Assembly (NCBI GenBank): GCA_951812925.1
Contig: OX638369.1
Span: forward strand, 18,195,329-18,259,328
Length of the DNA: 64,000 nt
Direction: 5' to 3'
Source of the DNA: Calliopum simillimum
Lineage: Eukaryota > Arthropoda > Insecta > Diptera > Lauxaniidae
In this document: in pieces, positions 22,844 through 36,025 of the stretch
Layout of the letters: each line of letters opens with the position of its first letter
Position numbering within the stretch: position 1 is the stretch's first letter
Notes under the pieces: model-generated
The model's input: only the letters and a program-made list of their open reading frames with translations
What the model was told of the DNA's origin: nothing
Database searches by the model: none
Position numbers and translations under genes: made by a program

Positions 22844-24997
22844 TCTTCTCTTCTTATACGAGATAAAATTGTATGTTTGTTTTTTTGTTTGTTTCTTTGT
22901 ACTTATTTCTGTGCCAATATTTTTTCTCGAAAACGGCTACAGCGATTTTAATGAAACTTGGAGTAGTGTTAGATATTAGCTTACAATGAAGAATGAGCTA
23001 GGTTTGAACTTTGTAAATGCAAATGCAAATGCAAATTATACAAGATATTTGGATGAAATTTGGTGAGCGGGTACGGGTTAATACTACCTCGTAACGGACA
23101 AAAAGTGAACGGGATCGAAGAAGTGCCACGCCCACTTTTCAGCCCTTGAAAATTTTGATTTAATATTACTCGGAAACGACTCCAACAATTTTGATGAAAA
23201 TTTAGGAGATGTTACCTCTGCAAACAAGGATTAATATGTGATATGCCGTTATATTGGGAAAACTCGTTGAAGGGCGTGGCACCGCCCACAAAAATATAAA
23301 ACGGTATAAAAAGAAAACTAATAAAGCAAACATTCTGAAATTAACTGTGAGATGCGGAATTGCAAAAAGGCATCTCTGTTCTGAAAGTGGGCGAAATATT
23401 GCCATTGCGCGTGGAACCTCCCATACAAGCCAAATACGTTAAATGCTATTTTTCGCAAATGTTACAAGATATTTCAATGAAATTTGGTATGTAGGTACTG
23501 CTTATTAATGCCTTATAATAACCGAAAAGTGGGCGGTATCGAAGAAGTACCACGCCCCCCTTTTAGCCGTTGAAAATTTTGATTTAATATTACTCGAAAA
23601 CGACTCCAACAATTTTAATGAAAATTTAAGAGATTGTACCCTTGAAAACAAGTGTTAATATGTGATATGCTGTTATATTGGAAAAACTAGATGAAGGGCG
23701 TGGCACCGCCCACAGAAATATAATACGCTTTGAAAAGAAAACTACTAAAGCAATCTTTCTGAATTTAACGTATGGTAGTCTACTTGCTATCAGGCACCAT
23801 TACGAACTGAAAGTAGAGAAAATATCGCCTATGGGCGTGGAATCTCCCATACAAGTAAAACCCGTTAAATGTTATCTCACGCAAATGGTACAACATATTT
23901 TGATGGAATTTGGTACACAGCTATTGCTGGCAAATGCCTTTTATATAAACAAAAGTGGGTGATACCGAGAAAGTTCCAGGCCCACTTTTTAACCATTCAA
24001 AATTTTAATTCGATATTATTCGAAAACGACTCCATTAATTTTAATGAAAATTTAAGAGATGTTACCCTTAAAAACAAGGAATAATATGCGATATGCCGTT
24101 TTATTGGAAAAACTCACTGAAAGGCGTGGCACCGCCTACAAAAATATAATACGCTACAAAAAAAAAATACTAAAGCAATCTTCGTAAATTTAACTGTAGG
24201 GAGTCTCCTTTTTATTAGGCACCTACGAGCTGAAAGTGGGCAAAATATCGCAGGTGGGCGTGGAACCTCCCATACAAGTGAAACAAATTAAATGCTATTT
24301 CTCGCAAATGCTACAACGTATTTTGATGAAATTTGGTATGCGCATCTGGATCATGAGTATCTTAAGCATAACGAAAAGTGGGATTCGTTCAACAATTGCC
24401 ACGACCACTTTTTACCAAAATAAAAATTTTAGTTATAGTAGTAACTCAGGCATAAAAAAAGAATGGAATGAACTTCTTATTTTTAATATGCAGTCTTATG
24501 TACTTTTTGACGCTGAATCCGTCTTCATCAGCAGAACTGTCATTATACCTGCAGGGTTTTGAAATATCTTTGCTTGAAGTTGAAGAAAACGCTGTGTTCA
24601 GTCTTAACTGCGTGTCTACAAGAAAAGGTGAAATCCTTTTTTATTAATGGCGTTGAATAGCCACACTCTTCCTTATCAAAACTTTTCCAATAGGTCTTTT
24701 ACTTTCCGAGGTAAGATCTTTTGAAGATATGATATTTCAGCCCCCATACAATAGACGAAATATTTTGGATGCCTGCCATATCCCATTTATTTAATTTTTT
24801 GATATTTTTCTATACCATTCCACACTTTTCAAATATTTTCTTATTATTATTCTCATCGGTTAATTTATCATTTTGAAAGCACGAACATTGGAGGTGAAAA
24901 GGTACGAATTCCATCACAAAAAGTAGCTATGAATAATATCATCAACTAAAATAATAAGATTAGATTGTTGACCGAGCAGGGATCGGTCTCCAGGTAC
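22844..24997 (+). mobile_element. Helitron-like element H3 (2154 bases) inside the 3' LTR
   Basis: The 5' end is TCTTCTCTTCTTATACGAG. The 3' end is the hairpin GACCGA-GCAGGGA-TCGGTC followed by TCCAGGTAC. Comparison with the 5' LTR shows a clean insertion between A (22843) and T (24998) with no target duplication, the Helitron pattern. Three internal repeats of ~425 bases are marked by GGGCGTGGCACCGCCC near 23274, 23697 and 24123. No Rep/helicase gene, so non-autonomous. The last bases GGTAC are not the usual CTRR. Confidence 0.8.
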
Positions 24998-25236
24998 TAA
25001 TTTTATTATTTCAAGATGTTTTAATCATATTAAAAGTCAAAAAATTTTCAAAAATTGTATTATAATAATTTTGCTTTCAATGAATATACTGATGTAAATG
25101 TATATCCTTTTTATTTAAATTAATGCATAAATAAATTTTAATATAATAAATTTATATATTTTATGCACTAAACTATCTTGCCACATGTGTCGCTATGGTG
25201 TGCTCGATCGCATATCGCAAAAAATCGCATTTTTTT

Positions 25237-25648
25237 ACCACAAATTTTTCGTTTTTAATTTTTTACTCGGCAGGGGGAGCTTAAATTAAAAAATTCCATA
25301 AACAAAATCAATTTATTTTTTATCAAAGAATTTGCTAGAACTTTTCAGAATTTTAGGACCAGTTATGTGGACGTAATGAGCGATTTAGACATTTTAACCC
25401 ATTTTATCGCCACGATCTACATACGATTTTAGTTAATTTTACTACAGAATATTTGAAAAGATGTCCCGTAACATATCTACTACTTCTGAAATATGTGCTC
25501 TCCAGTATGTTATCGGAAATCTTGATTTTCCCAAAACTTTTAGATAAAAAGACCTCCTGACACCATCTCGGGTCGAAATTTTTTTGTTCACCTATTAGGA
25601 ATTTCATTTTATATGTCTAGGAATAAATTTCACTACATTTGGTTATTG
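25237..25648. other. Spacer between LTR element 1 and Tc1-like element
   Basis: A diverged copy of 18276-18460, then AT-rich DNA. No gene. Confidence 0.4.
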
Positions 25649-25805
25649 TACAGTACCTGTCCATTGAATTGCGAACGATACAAAAAAATTCAAACCACAA
25701 CTTTTGGTCAGAAATACAGCAGCATTATTTGATCAAAAAGAATAAAAAATTAGGCTTTACTAATTCAAATTATTTTTATTTTTTTATATCGGCTTTAAAT
25801 TAATA

Positions 25806-27556
25806 ACACTAGTTTAAAAATGATTAAAATTTTTTTTCCCAGCGAATGCCGTTACTCATTTTATATCGAAAATGGGCTGCTGATTCCGAAAATCGCATTT
25901 TTTTTTTTTTTTATTTCGTGTCGTTTTCGAGATATCGGTCATTTTCGGTTTTTGGACCAAAAAAAAAAAGATAGTTCCACTTAAATACAAATATCTTAAG
26001 AACCAATATTTGTATTCAAACAAATAATATGTCATATTAAAGGTAATTAAATTACCTACAAATAATGCTCACACCACTTTTTGGCTGATTTGTTAGTTTC
26101 GATGAAATAAATTGATTTCTGAAAAAAAGAGTTTATTTTTCCGAAAAAATTACAAAAATGTCTAAATCAACTGCAGATTTTTACAAGAAAAAAAAATTTT
26201 AAAAATCATTTTGTATTTTTATATCATAGTCTATAAATTTGTTAGGCAAATAAAATACTATTTAAGAAAATCGATGGAAAAATGCAAAAGTTGTATACAA
26301 TTCATTGATAAGTTACCAAAATGCGCTTTTCCCTATTTTTCCGTTTTTTTGTAATAAACTGTTCGAAAATTTGAAACTTTTTGTAAAAGAAATTAGAAAG
26401 TCCACAAAATTCTTAAAGAAGGCACTAAAAGGAAATACCCGTGCCTCGCCGTTTTTCTCTAGCACGTCAGATTTTTTTTTAATCGATTTTTGAAGTTTTT
26501 TAATCCACTGTACATGAAAAAAAAAAATAACGCATTCTTGTGTTAAATCAATGAATTTAACTATATGATCCTTACATCTGAGGTGTATTATGTGTTCAGT
26601 AAACTTATGCAGGATACTGCGAGGAATATTTTTGTAGAAAATTTTAACCCTCTAAAACCCTCACATGTGGGTCATTTTGACCCCCGCATGAAGGTCATTT
26701 TGACCTACATGAGGGGGTTTGAGAGGGTTAAAATTGTCTACAAAAATATTCCGCGTAGTATCCTGCATAAGTTTGCTGAAGACATGATACACCTCAGATG
26801 TAAGGATCATATAGTTAAATTCATCGATTTAACACAAGAATGCGTTATTTCTGTTTTTTCATGTACAGTGGATTAAAAAACTTCAAAAATCGATAAAAAA
26901 AAAATTTGACGTGCTAGAGAAAAACGGCGAGGCACGGGTATTTCCTTTTAATGCCTTCTTTAAGAATTTTTTGGATTTTTTAATTTCTTTTACAAAAAGT
27001 TTCAAATTTTCGAACAGTTTATTACAAAAAAACGGAAAAATAGGGAAAAGCGCATTTTGGTAACTTATCAATGAATTGTATACAACTTTTGCATTTTTCC
27101 ATCGATTTTCTTAAATAGTATTTTATTTGCCTAACAAATTTATAGACTATGATATAAAAATACAAGATGATTTTTAAAATTTTTTTTTCTTGTAAAAATC
27201 TGCAGTTGATTAAGACATTTTTGTAACTTTTTCGGAAAAATATACTCTTTTTTTCAGAAATCAATTTATTTCATCGAAACTAACAAATCAGCCAAAAAGT
27301 GGTGTGAGCATCATTTGTAGGTAATTTAATTACCTTTAATATGACATATCATTTGTTTAAATACAAACATTGGTTCTTGAGATATTTGTATTTTAATGGA
27401 ACTAACTTTTTTTTTGGTCCAAAAACCGAAAATGACCGATATCTCGAAAACGACACGAAATAAAATAAAAAGAATGCGATTTTCGGAATCAGCAGCCCAT
27501 TTTCGATATAAAATGAGTAACGGCATTCGCTGGGAATTTTGGCTGTAAACTAGTGT
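25806..27556. repeat. 1.75 kb near-perfect palindrome
   Basis: The left arm (25806 to about 26677) and right arm (about 26688-27556) are inverted copies over ~870 bases, with only ~10 bases at the centre. Matching landmarks are 'cagcgaatgccgttactc', 'gtgcctcgccgtttttctct' and 'acatctgaggtgtat', each with its complement at mirror distance. The innermost part resembles repeats in TEP introns near 15960 and 51980. No coding content is evident. Confidence 0.85.
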
Positions 27557-27570
27557 AATTGAATCAGTAT

Positions 27571-28640
27571 TTTGTTGCTCCGCCCTAATTTTTTGAAACT
27601 GCCTTAATTCTATCTGGTATGATTCTAATACAATTTTCTATCAATTTTTTCGACTTTCATAATTTTTCAAGATATCTTTTATGAATTCTTTTAGTGCGGC
27701 TACCGTTGTGTTTCTACATTGATAGACCTTCATTTTCAGATACGTCCAACAGTTTCCTATTGGGTTATGGTCAGGAAAATCCCCGAGTAAAGGGAGCACA
27801 TCCAAATTTTAATGAATTAAAACAATTCAAGGTGCCCGATCTTGCATGAATGTGTATTGGAATGGAGGATACTGTAAATTTTCGATGTGTGGCTGTAATA
27901 TGTTTTGAAGTACCTCTATGTACTGGTCAGAGCGCATAGTTCCTTTAACAAAGTGTATGGGACCTGGTCTTTCAGCAGAAATGCAGCTCCAAATCATTTC
28001 TGCAGGTGGGTGTTTGACTGTTGGAACTATGCAATCATTAGAATACTGTTCCCCTGTTCTCCTCCGTACATATTTTGCAGATTCTGTCACGGCTTCTAGA
28101 CGGGACTCATAGCTTAAAATTATTTTCGAAAAAAATTAAAATATGGAAATTTTAAGAAGATTTTTAAAAGATTTTTGCTTGCCGCAGGCGTGCAAAAGCC
28201 AAAAACTCCCATGTAGCGTCCGAATCCCATCTTGAGTCATACATCATTTTAAAGCTTTTAAATTATGCTTTAATTGAAAGTACTTTTAAAAAAAATTGAA
28301 GGGGGTTTTTTTTAAAAAAAATTCAAAAGTATTTTTAAGTGTAAAAAATTTTGGTGAAAAAAAATTTTTTTCTTATTATTCCGCTTTATTGCCTCTCTTA
28401 GAACCCATTTCTTAATTATAGGACATTATTTAGAATTTGGGAAAGTTTGAAATTCCTGTAACCATTTTAATACAATTTTTTACATGCATTTATTTCTAAT
28501 CCTCTTTCCTTTGTCGCTGTTAAGAAATTTGAGCAGTATTTAACTTTTTCTTCAACAAATTGCACTAATTCTGCAAGTAATATCGAAATCAGAATAGCTG
28601 AAATTACTTCTTCCGAGAGGTTTTCCCATTATTTTCATAA
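27571..28640 (-). pseudogene. Tc1-like transposase pseudogene
   Basis: The open stretch 27827-28090 encodes a Tc1-type catalytic segment: 'VRRRTGEQYSNDC', then 'MIWSCISAERPGPIHF', a spacer, and 'FMQDRAP' where active relatives have QDNAPCH. Further fragments run to a 'GGATKY'-like C-terminus near 27575. A start-like 'MGKPLGRS' lies near 28620. Stops, frameshifts and an unrelated insert near 28130-28330 separate them. Confidence 0.8.
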
Positions 28641-28888
28641 ACGAGTGTCAAATATGATTTTTGAGAAGTTGTCTACAGAGCTTAAATACAATGCAATGCA
28701 GCTGACCTTACTTTTTATTTTTTTAATGCAACACTACGAGTTATACTTGATTTTACGAAAAAGTTCTATCGTACGCAATTCAATGGACAGGTACTGTACA
28801 TGGAAAAAAAAATTTTCTTCAAAACTGGGTCATATAAGAGAAGATTATTTTCAGATACGCCCATATAGAGTATAGACTTTAATATTAA

Positions 28889-30462
28889 GTACCTGGAGAC
28901 CGATCCCTGCTCGGTCAACAATCTGATCTTATTATTTTAGTCGATGTTTTTATTCATATCCATTTTTTGTTATGAAACTCGTACCTTTTCACCCCCAATG
29001 CTTTCAAAATGATAAATTAACCGATGAGAAAAATAATAAGAAAAAACTCGGAAAATATCGAATGGTATAGAAATATATCAAGAACTCCAAATTTTTAAGA
29101 GAAATAGAATGACTTAAAATAAATAAATGGGATACGCCACGCACCCAAAATATTTCGTCTCTGGTATGGGGGCTGAAATATCGTATCATCATGCCTCGGA
29201 AAGATCATTCCATTTTTTTTTTTGTGCATGAGTTATTAACTAAAATTTTTATTTTGGAAAAAAGTGGGCGTGGCAATTAATGAACAAAGCCCACTTTTCG
29301 TTATGCTTTAGATACTCGTGATCCAGATCCGCATACCAAATTTCATCAAAATATGTTGTACCATTTGCGTTAAACAGCATTTAATTTGTTTCACTTGTAT
29401 GGGAGGTTCCACGCCCACCCGCGATATTTTGCCCACTTTCAGCTCGTAGGTGCCTCATAAAAAGAAGATTCCCTACATTTAAACTCAGAAAGATTGCTTT
29501 AGTACTTTTCTTTTTATAGCGTATTAAATTTTTGTGGGCGGTGCCACGCCCTCCAACGAGTTTTCCTAATAAACCGGCATATCACATATTAATACCTGTT
29601 TTCAGGGGAAAAATATTTTAAATTTTCATTAAGATTGTTGAATTCGTTTTCGAGTAATATTGAATTAAAATTTTCAATGGTTAAAAAAGGGGCGTGGCAC
29701 TTCTTAGATACCGCCCACTTTTCGGTTATTACAAGGCATTGATAAGTAGTACCTACATACCAAATTTCATTAAAATATCTTGTAAGATTTGCGAGAAATA
29801 GCATTTAACGTATTTTGCTTGTATGGGAGGTTCCACGCGCAATGGCGACATTTCGCCCATATTCAAATTAGAGATGCCCTATTGCAATTAGGCTCCTCAC
29901 AGTTAATTTCAGAATGTTTGCTTTATTGGTTCTCTTTTTATACCGTTTTATATTTTTGTAGGCGGTGCCACGCCCTTCAACGAGTTTTCTTAATATAACG
30001 GCGAATCACATATGAATCCTTGTTTTCAGAGGTAATATCTCCTAAATTTTCATAAAAATTGTTGGAGTCGTTTTCGAGTAATATTGAATCAAAATTTTCA
30101 AGGGCTAAAAAGTGGGCGTGGCACTTCTTCGATCCCGCTCACTTTTTGTCTGTTACAAGGCAATATTAAGTCGTATGCGCTGACCAAATTTCGTCCAAAT
30201 ACCTTGTATGGTTTGTGAGTTATGACTAAATCAAATTTAAAATTTAGTGCAGTGCCACGCCCTCTGGTGAGCATTTACAAAGTTCAGACCTAGCTCATTC
30301 TTCATTGTAAGCTAATATCTAACACTACTCCAAGTTTCATTAAAATCGCTGTAGCCGTTTTCGAGAAAAAATATTGGCACAGAAATAAGTACAAAAAAAC
30401 AAAAAAACAAAAAAACATACAATTTTAGCTCCTATAAGAAGAGAAGATATAAGAAGAGAAGA
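28889..30462 (-). mobile_element. Helitron-like element H4 (1574 bases)
   Basis: It has the same termini as H3 in reverse orientation: GTACCTGGA and the 6-base-pair hairpin at 28889, and the TATAAGAAGAGAAGA end at 30462, the latter duplicated in tandem. Gene 2 intron 8 has the empty site: 'aatattaa' joins 'tagaacgag' at 52444/52445. So the insertion was between A and T with no duplication, after the gene 1/gene 2 split. Confidence 0.8.
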
Positions 30463-31970
30463 TAGAACGAGTTCACCACAAAACCACACAAAACCTCCTT
30501 ACATAATTACAGCGAAAAAAATATAAATTCTTCGATATCAGTAAATTAAAATCTTTCATTCGATGTTTCTCTTTTTTAAATGCAACTAATATTGTTTTTG
30601 TGACTATGGCTATAGCAAATAATACTTACATGTTGAAATTTTCAAAAATCCAAGTCTCTGGAAAACGTTTCCGTGGTACAGGACTGCTTACATAATTAAG
30701 CGGAGGCAACGATAAAGTATATTTTGCTATTAGATATCGGAATTGAAGTGCAAATGAACATAGACGCTTATACAAAATTCCATATATTTGACTTACAAGA
30801 CCATGGAAAATGTGCATTTGTCATCGATACTAAGCCAGATATTTTTCCCGGATAACGACCTGATCCAGGAATATAAGGTGTGATGGTTTCATAGTTAAGT
30901 AACCCGTTAAAAATGTCATTTCCGTCTAAATCGTGAGAGTTTCCATAGAGCAAAATACTTTGGTCAATACCTAGAAGTCCAACAAATGAATATGGAGCTG
31001 TTGTCAAATGGAATTCAATATCATCTCCTGGACTTGCTTCAGCAGTTGTTGATATTTCAAGCTATAAATACATAAAGATTTATTTTAAATACTCCTTGTA
31101 GTACTTGCAAAACTCAACTGACGGTATTTTCGAAATCTCTTTCGAACCTTATAGTCATCTCTTCAAAGCGTAGATTGTCATTATAGACGTACTGAACGAA
31201 AATACTGGCATCAGGTATCATATCAAGTGTTGTTATCAACTTGATAACATACGACTGACTGTCATTTGGCACTTCCACGCGTTTATTTTTGATAATATTA
31301 CCGCGCGCTACGAGGATGTAAACAAAATAGTCAATTGGCTCAGTCCATACGACTTCAATGACAAGTTCTTTCTTTAATTGTGGCCTTAAGCAGATGAAAA
31401 TAATTGATTATGATTTGAAAATGTATTATTTGCATCGAAAGGAACTTACTTTTCTGTTTTTAAAATTAACTGAAATCTTTCCGGTTGCTGACCGTCAACT
31501 TTTATTTCCTCAGGAAAAATTCGACCCAAAAAATTATAGGTTCCAAGATACTTAGCACCAAAATACCCTAACATTTTCACCTCTTGCAGCACAATATTAA
31601 ATGTAGCAATACCACTTTGATTAAACATGCTATAAAACAGCAAGTCATTGATGTTTAACTCCACGATATTCATGTTGTCCTTTACTGGTGAACCATCAAA
31701 TCTTTTACCGATCACAGTGAATGTAATTAGTTTGCCTATTGGGTATTTATCTTTTTTGTTGAGTGCTGTCATCACGATATTGTTTTTATGCAGATTAAAG
31801 TATTTTGATTCCGCATTTTGCTTTTTGCCAGAAAGTTCATCTTCCAAATAAGCCGTAACATCATAACGAATATAATAATTTAAAGATTCATTAAGTATCA
31901 TCTTAGAATTGGTAAGATCCTTCCAAATATTGAATTCAACATGTCCGCTTCCGTCAACGAAGAATGTTTT

Positions 31971-34924
31971 CTGTAATGAACATCGAAATCACTTATGAAA
32001 TGTTACAGATCAAGATAATAGGACGAAATAATGGCTAAAAAATTCTGAGAGCATCAGTTTCCTTGGACTTACCTCTATTAATTGGTCAAAAAGATCAATC
32101 GTAAGTACGTAAGAGTACCTATTTTATAGAGAATTGTACGTTTTATAAATTGAATGATATTTTGATTTCGCGCACGCCACCGCTTATAGAATATTTTTCG
32201 AAAATCTTAAAGATTCGCTTAACTTATTTTGGAGGAATAGCTCAGAAGCCATGAGTTCCACAAGTAAAAAAAAATGGAATGGTTGGTAAAGAAAAATATC
32301 GTTGACTTAACAGTAAAAGTTCGCATTTTATAAACCACACCCAGGGCATACTCACTTTAACCTTTTCGTTTGTAACGAGCTACATCTGGCATTTCTCGTT
32401 GCAAAAATCATAACTTCTGAACCATTTAAGATATTTTAATTCTGTTTTCGGTTATGGATAGAAAATTTTCATAGCTATTGCTATTCTAAATTTCATTTAG
32501 ATAACATTGCAGCGTGAAAAGCAATGTGTTGTTGAAGTTCGATTTTCTGTAAATTACATACATATCGTTAGAAAAATCCCGGAACGGTCAAATATTTCAG
32601 AAATTGGATGTTAAATCTAAAAACCAAAAAACACATGTCCAGTAATTTTTAAAGATCCATTCAACGATATGAATCTTGGCCCCCTCTCATCCTCCGACGG
32701 GGATGGGGTGTGGAAAGTTCAAAACTTTAAACGAAAACCCCCAATTTTTATTGCAGATTCGGATTTTGCGTAAAAAAATAAGAAAATTTTGTCTAGAAAT
32801 TTTTTTCTTATCCGTCCTAGATGGCGCTGTAATCGACAAAAACAAAATTAAAAATATAAAGTTTTGTACTTAAAACATCGTGAAATTAGCTTTTGCATCC
32901 ATAGGTTTCGCCATAAAAGTTGCTCTTACACAAAGGGTTGTAGGTAAAATCATACAGTTTTTGGAGCACAAGCTTAAAGATAAACATTAATTAGTTGTGT
33001 AGTAAGCCGAGCTTTACAAAAAGGGAAGTTTTTTTTTAAACTCAACCCAAAGCTTAAAAACTACGCTAAAAGCAATGTATTCGAAAAAAATTCATAAAAA
33101 ATAAAAGCTATTAATGGAAAATTGAGGGAAAGCTATATGGAGATGAAATTTGGGTTTGCTTGAGGAAACTAAGAGATATTCAGGATTTATTTTTACGAGA
33201 AGATGCTGTAGCAAATTTTGAATAATAGTAACGTTATAAGTAGTATAACAATCATGTGTTCAGCCGGAAAGTATTTTCAGCTTTGATGGAAAATTGTGGA
33301 AAAACTGGCAGTAAGAGTGAAAAATAGAAACTTGAGGAAACTTAAAGAAGCTAAAAGTCAATTTCCTCAAGAACTTTTATTCAAAATTATTCAAAAACAA
33401 CATAATTATAGATATTTCAACATTTTTCAGCCGGAAAATTTTGATGGAAAATTGTGGGAAAACTAGTGGGAAAATTTAAGTAATGAAACTTGAGGAAACT
33501 TGAGGAAATGATGTTTTTTAAAATGTGTTTGATTTTAGTTTGAAAAAGTCTTTTTTGGAGATGTAAAAATTTTCCGGCTGGGCACATTGAAGTTAAACAA
33601 ACATAGATTTTTGCTAATCAGTTTTATGAGACAAGACCACTTATGCTTTACGTGAAAGAAAAAATCGCTTTTGTTTAACCATTTGCCAAAGTATTCAACC
33701 TAAATATGAAGCATTTTTCTCAAAAATTAAAGTTTTTCGCTAACTTTAAAATTTACTCAACTTTGAGAGGCTGTAAAAACCAAAACACTTGCCCGAATGG
33801 GCTCAAATTTTCAAATCCTTTAGCTCCTAATATTTTTCTATCTGATGGCAATATCAGATTTGTAAAACGAACCCACTCGAAATTGATTTTTGCAACGCCT
33901 TTTCGAAAAATGACGTCATGAGCCACAGGTTTCTTGATGATAATCATTATATCTCATAGGGCTGCAAGTAGACGCAGCTGAATTTTTTTATATTGTATTC
34001 AGAATTGTTCAGTTTATTTAGATTTAGTAGTCCGTAAGATATCTTTTGCGAACATTTTTTTGAAACTCCTTTCGATGTTGAAAAAAAGGGTAAAAATAGT
34101 GTTCAGAAAAGTACAAAAACCTCAGACATTAAAAAAAAAATCATTTATTTTTAGTGTTACTTGATAGTATAAAAACCGCTTATAGCATAAATAGAAAAGA
34201 AATTAACTTTTCTTTCATAAGTTGCAGAAAAATTAGAACCACATCTTGAAAAAAAATAAAAAATTACAAACTCGAAAAAAACATCGACTTTGACCAGCTC
34301 TACAAAGCGAACCATTTTTTCAAATGAATTAAAATTTTACATCAATATGGCTGTGCCGATATGGCGGTCAAAAATTCAATACGTGCACTTTTTTTACTTA
34401 TAAACTATGTTATTAATACCAAATTTCGTATATGGTGGTTTTTTGGGTCAAAAATCAACTGATTTTTCTGAAATTTAATATATTTAAGTTTTTTGGGTCA
34501 GTGATCTTTAATCCAAGATTTTATTTTAAAAATTCAAGATGGCAGATCCAAGATGGCAGACAAAATTTTCAAAAATCAACCGATTTTATAGAAATTTGGT
34601 ATATGAGGGTTTTTTTGGTTTTCTTTTTTATATATAAAACTAAACGCGTTTAACTTATGTTTATGGGAGGTACCACACCCACTTTTAATATTTTTCCAAC
34701 TTTCATGATGGAAATTTCATTGGCTATCCCTTAATGTTGCGACGTTATCAACAACAATCGAGTTCCTCTATTGTTTTTAAAATTTTTGAACAATGTTACG
34801 TATTTTTCACGATTATTTATGTGTTTTTTTTTTTTGAATATTGCTTCTTTTCAGTAATAACATCACACAATTAAAATTTTTCTCTTCTGAAATTTATGCG
34901 TTTAAAAAAACATTTGGCACTTAC
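31971..34924. other. TEP gene 1 intron 4, AT-rich
   Basis: The part near exon 4 (about 34440-34924) aligns with gene 2 intron 4 (55730-56230), including 'aagatggcagatccaagatg' and 'aaactaaacgcgtttaactt'. The rest is extra DNA of unclear origin, with a short dispersed-repeat motif near 32335-32400. No gene was recognised. Confidence 0.5.
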
Positions 34925-35555
34925 ATTTGAGGAATAGCCAACGCCTTTATAATTATTGTGAATCGATACAGTTGCCTTGCCTTTAACTGGTTTGCCAAAT
35001 GTAAATCTGAGAAAAAATAAGTTTCATTTATTTCACTCAAATAAAGGGAACAAGTCAAGCGTTGCTCCCAAAGCCAAATTTTTCTTTTTTTGCCCAAATA
35101 TGGCTTAGGAAATTAATTACAACAGTAACAGCAAAAACAAAAAGTGTCGCTCAGATCTGGTTTCGGAGATATAGCAATCGGAAGATCGGGATATAGCTTT
35201 TATGAAAACAAGTATAAGTTCTGAGTCCCGTGATGGATTTTAAAAATTTTGGTGTCGTATGAAAGGTATTTTAAGTAGCTACCAAATTAGTGTACAAAAG
35301 TCTTAAATCCGAGTTTTGGTTTCGATATATGGCGATTTGAAGGTAATTTCGACCAGGTTTTTTAAAAAATCACAATTTTTTCCAAAAAACGTCTCATCAA
35401 TCCATAATTTTAGTAACAAAATATGAAAGGCCAATCTATTTTCTTTTATTAACTATGCCATTTGTATCTGATTTCTTATATTTGTAAGGTTTTTCCAAAA
35501 AAAAAAAAAAATTGAAGAATTAAAATTTGTATTTTATTTTATAAGATGTCTTCAT

Positions 35556-35825
35556 CTACAACATTATCATCATTATCGTTCTCTGCTTTATAGGAAACGA
35601 CTTTATGCAATTCTCCCTCATATTTAAAAAAATCCTCCATTGGCTCAACCTCCTCTGCTTTTCACTTTTTAAGGAACATGAATTCTGCAATATATCCTTC
35701 GTAAAATCGTTTTCTTCTGTTAAATAACATACATGCAAAGCGTTTTTGACATTTCGCCACAGACCCTCAATCGTATTTGTGTGGTCATCAGTTACTGGAT
35801 CTTTAAAAGAAATTGAGTGGTTCAC
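35556..35825 (-). pseudogene. Merlin (ISXO2-like) transposase fragment
   Basis: The segment 'NHSISFKDP', then 'HTNTIEGLWRNVK', matches the C-terminal part of the ISXO2/IS1016-like DDE domain used by Merlin elements. In that family the Glu of the 'TIE' motif is catalytic. Only about 85 residues remain and the N-terminal part is not detectable, so it is inactive. Confidence 0.75.
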
Positions 35826-36025
35826 CGTTAGAGGTTAAGACCTTATTTTTGTAATCAGTTATATAACCTGACTGAATGATTTGCAAAAATTTCCAAAGAA
35901 GAAAGCGCCGCAGGCGAAAAATTGTTATTAAAAATTTCACGCGAAATTTTGAATAACAATTTTTCTCTTTTGTAATAAAAAGTAGTAGTAAACCTCACAT
36001 TTTTGAAAAAAAATTTTCATTGTGT

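Larger units (their letters stand above)
18481..25172 (+). mobile_element. Ty3/gypsy LTR retrotransposon (CsRn1-like), dead
   Basis: The 5' LTR is 18481-18692. The 3' LTR is 22810-22843 plus 24998-25172, split by Helitron-like element H3. Both sides carry the 4-base duplication CTAT (18477-18480 and 25173-25176). A purine tract 'aaggagggagtga' precedes the 3' LTR. 'ttggcgatcc' follows the 5' LTR as a likely primer-binding region. The LTRs differ by many point changes, so the insertion is old. It lies in intron 8 of TEP gene 1. Confidence 0.85.
25651..28796 (-). mobile_element. Tc1-like transposon, dead
   Basis: Inverted ends CAGTACCTGTCCATTGAATT are present at both sides (25651 and, inverted, to 28796) and each is flanked by TA (25649-25650 and 28797-28798), the Tc1/mariner target. 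It holds a broken transposase on the minus strand and, between the transposase stop and the left end, a large palindrome. Confidence 0.85.

Noticed and set aside
26648..26727. TTAA-flanked CCCTC...GAGGG block, at first read as a second piggyBac-type MITE
   Set aside because: The symmetry simply continues that of the 870-base arms, so this is the centre of the large palindrome and not a separate insertion.
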